Shown one piece after another: positions 20,149-33,200 of a stretch of 64,000 nt of DNA. The stretch covers positions 19,242,001 through 19,306,000 of the forward strand of contig NC_081815.1 in the NCBI RefSeq assembly GCF_030704535.1. Reading direction: 5' to 3'. The notes below the pieces were generated by a model that was not told the origin of the DNA, did no database searches, and worked only from the letters and a program-made list of their open reading frames with translations. The position numbers and the translations under genes are program-made. Each line of letters begins with the position of its first letter. Position 1 is the stretch's first letter. The DNA is from Vitis vinifera (lineage: Eukaryota > Streptophyta > Magnoliopsida > Vitales > Vitaceae).

Positions 20149-22260
20149 GGAACTGTTAGCACCTTCAACCACTGGAGCGGTATCCAGTTAGAGCTTGTGG
20201 CCCACTCTTCTTTGAAGTTTCAAGTTACTTTCCTTCTCTGACATATGTTGACCAGATTCAGTAGCTTTGGATGCATTTTGCTCTGGGTTCGCCCAGATAT
20301 TCTCCTGTTGTGGCCCATTGATTTCTTCTCTGGATGTTAGGCAAATAATGGCTAAGTTGGCATTTTGAAAATAAGCTAATAGTCTCATATATCAATTTAA
20401 TCAGAATGGTGCCATTTGTGTCATGAATTTGATGTTTAAACAATAATTGAATGGATGTTTGATGCTGAGCTAAAGTTCCTTTTATCTTATAATGGAAAAC
20501 CATCCTGTTGTGGGAACTAAAGTACTAGATGATTTCTTGTGTAGACTGTTGCCTTTATCTTTGGAATGGTTCCTCATCTTCGGAAGTTAATCAATCCAGG
20601 TTTCTGATTTGATGAATGAAACCAAGTTTCTCATATACCAGAATGGGTGTTGCTCAACATGCAAGTTGGTTTTGTTTGTGCTAATTTGTAATTGTTTTGT
20701 GTTTCAACAGCCTTAACAAACCAATATTTCCCTGTAAGAGAGTTGATGCAAGGTGGGGCAAGCTGAAATGCGAGCTGAGTGCATGTTATCTGCAAGGAAC
20801 TCCAGATTTTGGTGAGGGATGACATTAACATAATTACCAGAAACCATCAACAGATGTTCAGTGGTACTATTGCAAATAATAACAGTCACTTGAAATTAAT
20901 TAACATAGGAAATCATCTGAATGTCTTGTATAACTATTTCAAGGATAATTTCAACAATGGTTGTCTGGTTTTTTCTTAGCAACCAACCAGAACACAACAT
21001 CCTTCCCAATTTCCAAAACGAGAAGAACAAAAAAAAGGACTCAATAGTAGAACCTACAACTCTAATGTGCTATGTTGAAGCTTCTGCTTGATTATCTGTG
21101 GTTGGAAATGGAGGGGCTGGCCAAATTTCCGTATATATGCAGTTTCATAGTTTGATACTTTCCCGCATCATTACCTTGAATTGATCCCACCTCATAACTC
21201 CTTCAGAATCCGATTGTTTCTTATTCCACCACTCCTTCAGATTAAAATGCACGAATATAAATGAGCTCTATTAACTAATGAAATAGAGAACGTACAAGAG
21301 TTTCCAGCCTATCCTCTGTCCGTCCTCCAGCTGTCCCTCTATACCAAACCTACGAGCCAAATCATGGGTTGGTATTCTGCTGTAAGTGGTCATTCTGTGA
21401 GAAGCAAACCGAAGTTGGTGAAGATGATGCGTCTTTCTATATATTTTTTTAGCATTTGGGCTATTCCACATCTTCAAACAGGTTTCCATGCTATAAGGTC
21501 CCTCCCTCTCATTGAAGAAGGATTGACCTAAGCAGTACCAAAAAGAGATAATAAAATCTTATAGGCTCTTAGGTGCCTCTAATCATGACCTTGCCATTAA
21601 ATTAACTCCATTTTGACCACTTATTTGCCTTGCATAGGTGACAACACTGATGCTCTGAGTCTGAGATAGTGCAAGTGTTTTTACCTCAAACCAACTCCAT
21701 TTTGACCGAGTATTGTAAAGAACACTCTTTTGTCTCTCATGATCCACCTACAAAATTAATGGACTTAAATTAAGAAGAGAAGACAAAATCAAACTTCACT
21801 GGCAGCTACTGATCAAAGTCTCAAACAATGAAAAACCACAAAGAATCATTTGCAGCAGATAAATGGGAAAATATTATACATGAACCCAAGTTGCACGTTT
21901 TGATATAGGAAGCTTGCTTACCCAATGCACCCTCCTTTTTCCAGGGTGCTAGAAGGGGCTGCCTCATTTCACATACATATCTTTTTTTATATTTAATTAT
22001 CATATAAATAATATAAAAAAGACTTGTTATAATATTGATTTTCATTTTTTTATTAATCAATTAAATATAATTTAAAATCAAATAATTAGAATTATATTTT
22101 TTTAATGATGAACCTTAACAAATTTAAATTAAATATATATTATCAAAGAGTAGCAGGATTGAACCCAAGCCACGGTTTTGATTTAATAAAAATTAAGATA
22201 GATAATAATTATTTATATGGAGCAAATTGTTGTCATGATTTGTTTCCCTTTTTTTTTTTA
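20149..22260. other. Spacer between microgene and MFAP1
   Basis: Probably begins with the microgene 3' UTR. I see no gene with coding character on either strand; short frames near 20258-20503, 20631-20831 and 21271-21489 on the minus strand resemble nothing I know. The segment 21960-22260 is very AT-rich. Confidence 0.4.
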
Positions 22261-24149
22261 TCATACTAAATCTAAAACTCAAAAGGACCACCCACTTCTC
22301 TCACTCGGGCATCAAGGAGCCCTTTTCTGAAGTTGCCCTCCAGACAAGAGAATCCCTAAAAAGGCTCTATTTTCCTCTGCCACTCTCAATCTTCCCAGGT
22401 ACTAATCTAATCACGTTATTAATTTTTTTTTCTTGCAACCCCCGTTTGATTCCCAAGAAAATCCATCCCCCATTTGATTTCCGGGAAAATTCATCCTCGT
22501 TTGATTTCCGAGAAAATCCATGCAAAACCCCCAAGGAAAACAAAAAAAAAAAAATTGCTTTTTTTTTTCCTCCCCGTGTTTTCTGGATCTGTTATAGGGG
22601 TCTCTTTGCTTTTGTGCCATTGGATTTAAATTTTACAAACCCTAAATCCATGATTTTTGAGCCAGGCTGAAAAATACAACCTTTGCCTGCAAATCGTGAT
22701 CAGATTACCAAATAGCATTTTATATTTTTTTTTTTAATTTATGTTTTTCTGTTTTTTTTTTGCGTGTATAGGAAGATTAAATAAATTCGGTTTTAAAATT
22801 TCATGTTTTTATTTTTGGTGGAAGAAAGGCATTGAATTTTTTTTTCTTTTTTCTTTTTTAGGAAATTATTTTTCTTTTCTCCTTTTAATTTCAGGTTTTT
22901 GGTTTTTGTATTACGGAGGAAGTTGTGAATATTGGTTTGTTCTTTCTTGAGATGGAGGAAGGAAGAGAACACAATTTCGTCTCTTTAATTTCATGTGTTT
23001 CGGTGTTTGGGTTGCTAGGGATTGGGGAATTTTTGTTCTTCCCTCGAAAAAAAAAAATGAAGAGAAAACCTTTTTTTCTGACTTTTTTTTTCTTTTTTTT
23101 CTGGTGTTTGGGTTGCAAAGAAAGTGTGAATCGTTGTTAGGTTGTGCGGAAAGTGGAGGAAAGGAAGAGAAGATGGAGGGTTTTTATTTTTATTCTTTTT
23201 TTTCATGGTTTATGTTGTTTTAGTTTATGAGAAAGTGAGGAGTTCTGATTGGTTGTTAGGAAAGTGGATGGAAGGATGAGAAAATGATTTTGCTTTTATT
23301 TTAAATTTCCCCTATGTGTTGTTTTGGTTGCTGAGAAAGTGGAGGGAATGCAGGGAAAGGGTTATTGTTTTATTCCTCTTCTTCCATATTATAATAGATT
23401 TAAAACCCTAATTATCTCTATGCATATGCTTGTTTGTATCAATTACTAGTGGGAGTTCTTGAGGACTCTCTGAACTTGTTCTAATGTATGGACAGTTTTC
23501 TGTTATTTTATCCACTGTTTGGTTTTGAGAAAATTTAGGAAAAGACAGAAGATAGCAAACCTTGAACCTTACGGTTTATGTTGTTTTAGATTCTAAAAGA
23601 TGAATAGTTGAATAAGTTGTGTGGGGCTAAGTTGAATAAAGGTTTTGGTTTCCTTAAATATCTAAGAATCAAAGTCTTAGATATTATATTTTCTAAGCAA
23701 CCAAACTTAGAATTATTATGTTTCTAAACATTAGTATTTCTTGTTTGAAATTCATGCTTCATATGCTTGATATATTTTTCTATCAAACTTTATTGCAAAC
23801 TAGATATGCCAAAATTTGTTTCTAAGAGAGGGTTTTCTCGATCAAGCTTGTATCTGAGTTCAAGCTTGGCATATTGAGAATGTGAGTCCATGTCTTGTGT
23901 CTATTTTAACCTCCCAAGAGAAAAAAGGCTAATATGAACTGTTTCTGTCAATTTCATCACACTTGGGCAGAGATAGAAGCTAATTCCTCAAGGCCCTACC
24001 TCTTCTTTCTTTCTTCTAAAACCCTAGTCTTCTTTATGGCGGTTATCAGTTAAAAAATTACAAATACAAACCCTAACCTTATCAAGCTTGTACTGTCCTA
24101 GAGTTTCACCACTTTTTGTTTTTATTCCAGATATTATTGAAGAACAACA
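22261..24149 (+). promoter_or_regulatory. MFAP1 promoter, leader exon and likely 5' UTR intron
   Basis: A CT-rich leader ends at CTTCCCAG|GTACTAATC (GT at 22399) and a good acceptor TTTTTATTCCAG|ATATTATT ends at 24130, 19 bases before the ATG. This suggests a 1.7-kb 5' UTR intron, common in plant housekeeping genes. The intron is T-rich and shows no gene. Just inside its 5' end are three direct repeats (separate entry). Confidence 0.5.
22443..22524 (+). repeat. Three imperfect ~27-base direct repeats in the MFAP1 leader intron
   Basis: Copies of TTTGATTTCCGAGAAAATCC with one to three changes begin near 22444, 22472 and 22499. They lie within about 130 bases of the proposed intron donor. Confidence 0.7.
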
Positions 24150-26411
24150 ATGTCTGTTACAGCGGGTGTGAGCGATACTGTAATTGCTATTAGGGATAAG
24201 CTCAGAGGCAAAATTGGACAAACCAAGGTCAAGCGTTACTGGCCTGGAAAGGCCCCAGAGTGGGCTGATGATGTTGATGAAGATGCCCATATTGGCACCA
24301 CCAGTGGAGCTTCCATTGCACTAGAAAAGGCCTTCCCCAGTCGGGAAGAAGATGTTGGGATTGTTAAAAAGGATGATCCTAGGTTACGCCGTTTGGCTGA
24401 GAGTAGGATTGACAACCGGGATGAAGTGAGGGCCGATCACCGCCGGATCCGACAGGCCGAGATTGTTTCAACTATTGAGGAGGAGAATAAGAGGCAGGAA
24501 GGTTTGGATTTGGAAGAAGAGGATGAGGATGCATTGGAGGAGCGAAGGCGGAGGATTAGGGAGAGGTTGCTGCGGCAGCAGCAGGAGGAGGCAGCATTAC
24601 TGCCGGAGGAAGAGGAAGACGAGGCTGAAGAAGAGGAGGAAGAGGAGTCTGAATATGAAACAGACTCAGAGGAGGAGTTGACTGGTATTGCTATGGTGAA
24701 ACCTGTTTTTGTGCCAAAGTCGGAGAGAGACACGGTGGCAGACCGGGAGCGGCTTGAGGCAGAGGAGCGTGCACTTGAGGAATCAGTTAAGAGGAGATTG
24801 GAGGAGCGAAAGGTTGAGACAAAGCAAATTGTGGTTGAGAAGATTAGGGAGGATGAAGAGATTTTAAAGAATTTGGAAGTGGAGGCAAATGCTGCTGATG
24901 TAGATACTGATGATGAAGTTAATGAGGTGGAGGAGTATGAAGCTTGGAAGGTGAGAGAGATTGCAAGGATCAAGAGGGATAGGGAGGCCCGGGAGGCAAT
25001 GTTGAAGGAGAAGGAAGAGGTCGAGAAGGTGAGAAACATGACTGAAGAGGAAAGGAGAGAGTGGGAGAGGAAGAATCCCAAACCAGCCTCAGCACCCAAG
25101 CAAAAGTGGAGGTTCATGCAGAAGTATTACCACAAGGGAGCTTTCTTCCAGTCTGAAGTAGATGATGTTGCTGCTACTGCCGGATCTGATGGTATTTATG
25201 CTCGGGACTTTTCTGCTCCTACTGGAGAAGATAAGATGAACAAGACCATATTGCCTAAGGTCATGCAAGTCAAGCACTTTGGTCGCAGTGGAAGGACAAA
25301 ATGGACCCATCTTGTCAACGAGGATACAACAGATTGGAACAATCCGTGAGTTCACTTTTTCCCTTGGATTATATGCTCCAAATTTTTTTCTGAAATTGCT
25401 CTATTTAAGTATATTTACCTCTCATAGGTACTAACTCAGAACTGAACCACATGTAACTTTAGCTTTTGGTTAAGTCGGCATCTGTTTTTTCGATTTTCCA
25501 CACATGAAGATTAATTACTTGTTGGGTCTAAATCCAAAAATTGCACCAAAAGGTTATATCATTTGAACCTTACCCATGTCTAGAGTTATTGCGTGGAGGC
25601 CCCATAACATTCATCTACCAGGAAGTTTTTTATTTGAAATTATCACTATTACTATTATCCTCCTTAAAAAATTGCCCCACAATAGACTCTAGATCCCTGA
25701 GACATTTTTTTGTGCGAAGTAAGAACAGAATAAATATGGATTCTTATGACAGTAGGTGGATATTCAATTATTACAAATGCCTCAATAACCGAAAATTAAC
25801 TGACAAGAATATAAGATGGGATAATGTGGCCCTTCAAGATTTGTAAGCTGGATTTAAAATAAGTTTTTGTTTCTTATGTCACTTTTTAATCCTTGCTGAT
25901 TTTATAGGATTTGCAGAAACATCTGTTTTATTTACTTCCTTTTTTTTTTCTTTTCTTTCATGATACTCCACTTTAGCTGTGCAGACCTGTACTTCCAAAT
26001 GATAGAGAAACAAAATTCTAGTATTTTATTCTCATGAATCCATGTCAGAAGTAGGATTAATTAGATTCAAATCCATATTTCAAGTCCTCTCTATTTTTTT
26101 CAAAGAAACTTCCTAGCTGAAAGAGAGAGTTGCTGTACCCTTCGCCCAATAATTAGGCATTTGCATTCATATCTAGCATGCAAGAAATCCCACAATTTGT
26201 TATCTGATAAACATGCATGGGCATCATGAAATTTGTTTTGAGTTGATATGTAAGATCTCTTAAAACCCTTGATGCTAATGGTTGGTTGTAATGCAGGTGG
26301 ACATATAATGATCCTCTTCGAGCAAAGTACAATGCAAAAATGGCAGGGATGAATGTGCCGATAGCAAAACCCAAAGGAAGCAAGAAATTGAAGGACTGGG
26401 ATTCTCGTTAA
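24150..26411 (+). CDS. MFAP1: MFAP1, spliceosomal B-complex protein
   Basis: Homologue of microfibrillar-associated protein 1. Despite the name it is a nuclear pre-mRNA splicing factor that travels with Prp38 in the B complex (yeast relative Spp381). Exons 24150-25345 and 26297-26411 join at AATCC|GTGG (..DWNNPWTYNDPLRAKYN..) to give 436 residues, close to the animal length. Visible: N-terminal VKRYWPGKAPEW; Arg/Glu-rich helices; a strongly acidic stretch (about residues 150-175) with YETDSEEELTG; the conserved VKPVFVPKSERDT; a long charged helix; and the C-terminal core KQKWRFMQKYYHKGAFFQ, the DIYARDFSAPTGEDK-like segment and KVMQVKHFGRSGRTKWTHL. The C-terminus ends KLKDWDSR. The 951-base intron is ordinary. 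One full, intact copy; probably constitutively expressed. Confidence 0.97.
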
Positions 26412-28900
26412 ATTTTTTAGAAAATTTTACTTTCTGTCCTATGCCATTCATCCAAGAGATTGCTAACACATATGTTATGCTTGTCTACCTTTTTCTTTTC
26501 ATGGCAATCTGAGTAGCCTTGGTCATGTTGCAGTATAGTTGTTTATGCATCTCTGATCCGTGAAATTTCATATAATAGAGTAGCATTTTGGATATTTTGA
26601 GTTCCTCTCTCTTCTTTTCTTTCTTTTTCTTCTCTTTTTAGGGATCTGAGAGTGGATGGTGATTACTTTTCTTTTTCTTCATTTTCACTGTGATGCCCGC
26701 CTTCTGAGTTGTGTGTAACCCCTGCATTTCAATAGTATTTGGATTTAGGGCTAAACTCTGGTGCCGAAGATGATGCTGTTTCTCAAAATCAGTGTATTTT
26801 GAGCAATTATTAGGAATAAGCTCATCTGCTGCATGCCACTTTTGAATTTCATAAATGTCATACCTTGGATGGTTCAAAATTGTAGTTTTAGAGGTTAAAT
26901 GACATGCTCTCTTGATTTTCAAGACCATGTCCAAAAGAAGGCTTGTTTTGATTGAAATACAGTCTCAAAGAGGTACATTCCCAAAGCTTCCATTTCAATT
27001 AGTTTACTTGATCTAGCTAGCTTTTTCAGTACCTATTGGTGGTGTCATGTGCATATTTTTAGGTTGCATTTGCACCCTAGTTCCATCTGTTTGTATCCCT
27101 GTACATTGGTCTTCTTGTTTGGTACCTTTAGCATTTTCCTTTCTTTGAAATCAATCTCAAACCATTTCAAATAGAAAAGGGCAGTAGACCAGTTTAGGGT
27201 ACACCCAGTCTGCTCTCACCCATTTCTCTCCTCCCCCATATGCCCCCTTCTCTGTCTTTTCATCTCTCCCCCATTTTACCTCTTTCATTTCATGGCAAGA
27301 CAACCACCCATTTCCCTCACTGAGGTATCCTGCGACTGAGAGCTGCTATTTTCAGAGGTTAGAATAAGCCTACCTCACACAAGGCGTTGACCATCTTCAT
27401 TCAGAGCTCTGATTCAATCTTCCAAGATGATCTTTAAATTCTGGAGATGGGATCAGTAAATTGAAGGTGCGAAACTCTCGTTTCTTTTGTACTCCATGCA
27501 TTGATTTTTCTTAAAGAGAAAATCCATCGTCTTGAAATCTTATACATCATTTTCTGTTTGGCTGCCAATAAAATGTGGGTGAAGTGAAGAAATGGAAACT
27601 TTCAGTTTTTATGCATATCATTTATACTGTTTTGATTTCCAGAAAACTGGAAATCCCAGTTCCATGTAGCCTAGTAATGGTGTTGGGACTTTTTGATAGC
27701 CCAGAAATTTGAAGAAAATCATATAATATTTTTTATAGGTTAACATTTTTTTTTCCCTTTTTCATCATTTGTGCCTACTAGGAATTAAATCCAGAACCTC
27801 CCACAGATGACAAACCCACCTCAACCCTTTACCGCTTGAGCTTCAATATAAAAAAAAAAAATTTTTTTTTTTTTTTTTTTCTTGGCATTTAACAGAAATC
27901 AAGCTAACCGAAATGAAAATGCTATTCGCTTTCTGTGCTCATCTTACTCATTTGGATTTCTCATAGAACTGGAATGAGTTTTGTCTCAGCATTTGCAGAC
28001 ATTGCTAGTGTTTAAGAACTGAATCATAGTAGAAGCACTATTTGCTGCATCTACGGCCAATTGTCTTTCTTCAAATGCCATGACAAATTAATTTTTTTTT
28101 TTTCCAGTTATTTTCGCTGAACTTGTGCACTTTCTCTTAGTGGTCATTAATGAGTACCAATTATGTTTGTTAATAACTGCCTTTTTTTTTAATTCTTATC
28201 ATAAATAACTGCACTTTAGTTCTGATTTTTATATTTTTGTCTTAAATTAGTTTTTTTAATTAATAAATATGTAGCTTTCTCCTCCCTATTCTTGTACTAC
28301 CTTTCTTTTCTTATTATTTCTCTCATCTTAAAGTAGTAAAGCGTCTACATGAACATTCATTTTGTTAGAAAACAAGGCTCTTTGAGGTTGAAAATGATAA
28401 GGTTTGAATTATATTTTTGTTTCTTAATTTTTTTTTAAATAGAAAATTGTGCATTAACCGATGGTAATTGGATAAAGTTTTTTAAATAAATTTAAGTTTT
28501 TCTTTATTTGAATTTCTAACGATACCTAATTAATAATAAGAGTAATAGTGTATTAAGGGTATTAAGTAAAAAAAAATTGTTTTATTTTGCAAACTCAATT
28601 AAGGGTATTAAGTAAAAAAATAAAAAAATAATTATAAATCATTATGAGAGAAATGTCATTGAAACATATTCCTAAGGATAAAATTTGAAAAAGGGCATCA
28701 TGTTTATCATATGACAGGTTGTAATATAAAATCATTGGGCGTGTCAGTGCTCAAATACCCACCGTTGTTTTCGCAACATAAATAATCCCTCTTCCGCTCA
28801 ACAAGGTCACCACAGTTTTTCTCCATTTCAACAACACCCACCCACCCACCCACCAAAAAGAACACCCTACCATCTTCAACCATTATTATTCAATCAAACA
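26412..28900. other. Spacer after MFAP1
   Basis: It starts with the MFAP1 3' UTR. CT-rich sequence at 27200-27300 looks like a plant leader, but no coding frame follows. Near 27778-27880 a line reading ACCTCCCAC..GCTTGAGC ends in an A run followed directly by a T run (27849-27881), reminiscent of a decayed retroelement end. From 28000 on it is AT-rich. Confidence 0.4.
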
Positions 28901-28989
28901 AAAAAGTACAGGGTACCAAGAAAATTTTCCATAATAATAAAACCGAAAAAGAGCTGCAGACGTACACCTGCTTCATAGCATCTCACACA

Positions 28990-29270
28990 CAATCTCCACA
29001 GGAACTGCATTGAAAGCTTTTTCTACAACTCTGGCAACACACAAGCTAGGAGAGAGAGGAGGGGTATTTTAGAATACCTCATGGGGTTTGGATTTGGAGT
29101 TTTTGGTGGGAGCTCCATGGGGGGCTTGGGGGCTTCCCCTTCCACTTCTATCTCTTCTAGTTCTTCTGCAATTAGAAAAAGGAAAAGAACCCACAACCCC
29201 AGATCTGTATCCGCATCTCTCTCTCTATTTATAAGATACAGCGGAGGTGTCCTCACCGATCCACCCCTAG
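28990..29270 (-). promoter_or_regulatory. Possible minus-strand promoter with short transcript
   Basis: On the minus strand CTTATAAATAGAGAGAG (around 29222-29238) is a strong plant TATA box followed by a GA-rich start region. Downstream lies a short ATG frame (MELPPKTPNPNP.., 31 codons) rich in proline. No family is recognised and no hairpin typical of a miRNA precursor was found by eye. It lies beyond the 3' end of CBP60, on the same strand. Confidence 0.25.
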
Positions 29271-30223
29271 GGAGAAATTAACGAGGTAAACAACAAACGG
29301 GTGCGGACTCCTGAGAAGATGTGATTTCAAGTTTCAACACGGCTCTCGTGAGTCATGCCTCACCTCTATTTATTTTTGTTTTTTCTCTCTCCCTGTGCCT
29401 GCTCACCTCTCTCTTCTATTTACGAGAAAACAATCGGATGACTTACATCACCACCTACACACCATGCTTTGTTAGCAACCAAGAAAAAGAAAATGAATCC
29501 AAATACCGTGACGTTGGCATCTGTTTCTGTTTCTAGTATTCTATAAAGGTTTCCGGTCAGCCTCGAGGCCTATGCAATGAAATTGGAAAGACTTCCAAAC
29601 AGATGATAAAAAGAGTACATGCTAAGAAATTTAGAAAGATGTAACATCATTCTATAACTATGCACACTGGCTTAGCAGTTTCATGAATGGTTTCAAGAAT
29701 AATCCGACTTGAATGCAAACTTCATACAACTGATTAATGTAAAATCCCAGACTGTTCAATGCACGGAAAAATAGGCTAGCATGATAAGATTAAGAAAAAC
29801 TACCCATCATTCTTATACCATACAGAATTTCAAAACCAGACTTAAGTTGACATCACCTAGAATTCACAAGTTCCCTAGATGTTGTCTCCAACATGGAAAG
29901 GGTTGTTAATTGAACAGCACAACTACCCTTCAGAAATCTCAAATGCATATATCATATCATTCACAAACCAGAGGCAATGTGATGAGTGAAACCAGAGGGA
30001 AGTAATAATTAGGGTGTTGAACACAACAACTTACTGTACAGGCAGCTGTACAAGAAGAGATTCCTAGATACCTGACACGAATCTTAGAAACAACTCAAGA
30101 CTTCTGAAACCAACCTTGAGTTGTTGTCAGCACTGTTGAAGAGTCCCAATAATTGATATAATAGAAATAACGTGGGAAGAAAGGCTTCACAGGAGAAGTC
30201 CACGAGCATCCTCACAAAAATTT

Positions 30224-33200
30224 CTAATCATCTTCTAACTCAACAAGCTGTGCCCGCTTCTCTGCTGCTTTCTTCCTGATAAAGAAGCCCCACCTCATTG
30301 CTGCCTTGATCTTCAGCCAACCGACAACAGCTTTTCCAGGACGGCTTCGATCCTCCTCCTCATAGAGACAGTTTGAAGGCGATGCCATGTATGGTGGGAA
30401 ACCATACCCATCATCGGGAATAATATGGCCTCCCATGCTGAAGACTCGGAGCAATTGCTGCATATCATCGCTCTCAAGCATCTCATGACTTCTAAGCCGA
30501 ATCTCTTCCTCCGTGAAATAGTCATCAACTCCCTTGTCTCGGTTATTCAACAAGTCACTAAAAGGGTTAAGATTGGAGTGCTGAATAGATGAGTTGAGAG
30601 CCTGGAACCCCATTGTAGATGACTGTGGTGGACCAAGGGCCAAACCAACACTGCTATCGTTCCTAGTGCTTTGGATTTGGTGAGAATTGTTGACCAGCTG
30701 GTCATGTGAAGGGAATGAAGGGCCATCAAACTGGGCACGGGAACTGGAATTTACAAGCTGGGGCTGAGCCGTGTATCTGGTTGCAAGACCATCATTGTAC
30801 CCTGAACCTGAAAAAGGAAAAAGATGGAGAAGAAAAAGCATATGGGTGGTTAGTAAAAGCTCGGGTTGAAATAACTAAGCATAGACCACTTCCATGGAAC
30901 ATGCACATGTGTGTGTAGCCAAGAATATTCAATAACGTGGCCTAGCTTTGCTTTTCTTTTTCTTTTCTTTTCTTTTCTTTTCTTTTTCTTCTCTTGTCTC
31001 TTCTTTCTTTATTTATTTTTTTCCCCATTACTCCAGTTTCCATTAAGTACTTTTCCACGCCATCATAAAAATGTTAACAGTCACACATAGGTAAAAATTA
31101 AGCATATGACACTCCACACCCTGGCTTCATAAATAGCATTTTGAACAGACATTAAAAGTAGGTAAGAAGCTTGTGGTCAAGACAGCATTTAATAGAAACA
31201 ACCTTGCAGACCTATCTCCCTGTTGATAGGTAGACTAAACTGCACAAGTGATTTTGCTTCCACAACCAGCCATGTGATTTAGAAACTCAGATGCTCAATC
31301 ACATAGCTAACATCATTAACAGTTTTACAAAACGACAATTCATTGCATCTTGAATTAAAAGAACAAGAAGTTATCCTTCAAAGGTGAACAAGACAAAATA
31401 GCAAAATCAGCCACCCTAGAGGAATCAAAAAGTCCAAAACTTCACTAATCTCTATTTATTATCAATTCAGCAAGATAAAATAAATATACAACTACTGAAA
31501 GGGATATTTTGTGCCAGAAATGCTTACCTCCAACTGATATGCCTGGATCCATCAAGGACTGCTCAGAAGGACCTGCAACTGGCGGACGTGGAAGAGGTAG
31601 CAGAGGCTCTAAAGCAGTAGGATAATCCATGGAGCCTATCATATGTTCATTTCGCGATGTACTTGACCTGATAATTTGCTTGAAGCTCAAAGACTTGCCA
31701 TCATACTCTTCAACTTGATTCCAGTTTTCGTATGCTTTCTTAACCAAGTTATCGACATAGACCTGCAAGTAAAAGCATTTGACCTTGGATCATCTTAAGG
31801 TGGGAGGTTAAGACATGGCTAACTTATTAAGGAGCAACCAATTATGATTCAAGGTCTTTGTGTTATTTTAAATTGCTTGGGTGCCCTAGATACCAGGAGG
31901 AGATACTTATGAGTTGGAATGGTAGATGCATCAGTGGGAGAATGATGCAAGGAATTGTCCATCATAATATGGCCTGGTGCATTTGGGAAACAGGAATAAT
32001 TTGAGTGAACAGAATATACAATCCACAAAATAGAGAGAGAGAGAGAGAGAGAGAGAGGCAAGAAAGAGGGTTGTTTGAGGGAACAGACTTCATGATTTCC
32101 AGGTAGCACACAGAATAGAGCAGAAGACAGATGAATACTGAGTATAATGAGTATTGCAATCTGTAATAAGATAACAAGGTTGAGATAAGAATGGTGGAGA
32201 GGGACATTTTGTTCTTAGCAATTAAAATGTATGATCTGGACCAGGGGAATAGTGATAAGAATGAAAATTAGCAAAGAATAGTATTATGGATTCAGCAAAG
32301 GAATAGTATTCTGGATTGAAACGTCATCATGCAGACTAGATCTTAAAGGGAACCACTTAAACACAATATAACAGCAGAATATCATTTAAAAAACAAAATA
32401 AAAGCATATACGATACCAACCTTTTGGCTCTCAGAAAGAGAATCAGCAGAGAAATACTGCTCCCCAGCAATAAGACCACTCAGCTCATAGATGTTGTTAA
32501 AAATAACACCAACATTTCTTGTATCATCAGAATAATAAACATAGAACTTTCCACTCATGGTGCAAGTCTTTGCATGCTCTATAAGAGCCTCCCACATCTT
32601 ATTTGACATGCCACTTCCCAGGATCTACAGCAACCAGAAAAATATATCAGGAAACAAGATTAGATCATTGTATTTCTAATTCAGCAACTAAATATTGCAC
32701 TTACACTCCGCAATTTTTGGGAGTCTCTAACCACAAGCCGGAGGAAATCTTCCACTGTGTAAATGTGGGAATTATTTAGCCTCTTGTGGAATGAACCATC
32801 CTTGCCAATCTTCTCCAATCTCCACACATCATCAGTTAATGCAGGTGGATAGTGTTTCTTATACACTACCCAGGGAAAAACAGCAGATTCAATAACATGT
32901 CATCACAGATAAGAAAAAGAACAATAAAATAATTCAATAAATAAAAGACAAGGATGAGCCTGAACCTACATTCCCCCCTGTGATCTTTAACAGTGAAAGC
33001 TTCTGTTTTGGCTTCACGTATGTGTATGCCTTCACAAAATCCCAAGGCAACCTTCAGCCCAAGCCTAAACTTCCTGCTCCGTATCCAACTAGAATTATCT
33101 GTAAATGTGAGGTCTCCTAGTGTTCCAACACCTTCTTTGAGTGTTACTTGCAAGTCCCCAGTTAAAAGTGGTCTCTTTCCTTCACGCTCTTTAACCACAT

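Noticed and set aside
20188-21489. Short minus-strand frames in the spacer after the microgene
   Set aside because: They lack recognisable motifs, codon bias or splice context, so they are not annotated as genes.
24437-25117. Long serine-rich open frame antisense to MFAP1
   Set aside because: Mirror image of the Glu/Arg-rich MFAP1 codons on the other strand; it has no independent support.
26638-26934. 98-codon minus-strand frame downstream of MFAP1
   Set aside because: It overlaps the probable 3' flank of MFAP1 and shows no family resemblance I can name; chance frame is the simpler view.
29081-29281. Plus-strand frame rich in Gly and Ser (GFGFGVFGGSS..)
   Set aside because: No known domain, no splice partner, and it overlaps the minus-strand promoter-like sequence; low-complexity composition explains it.
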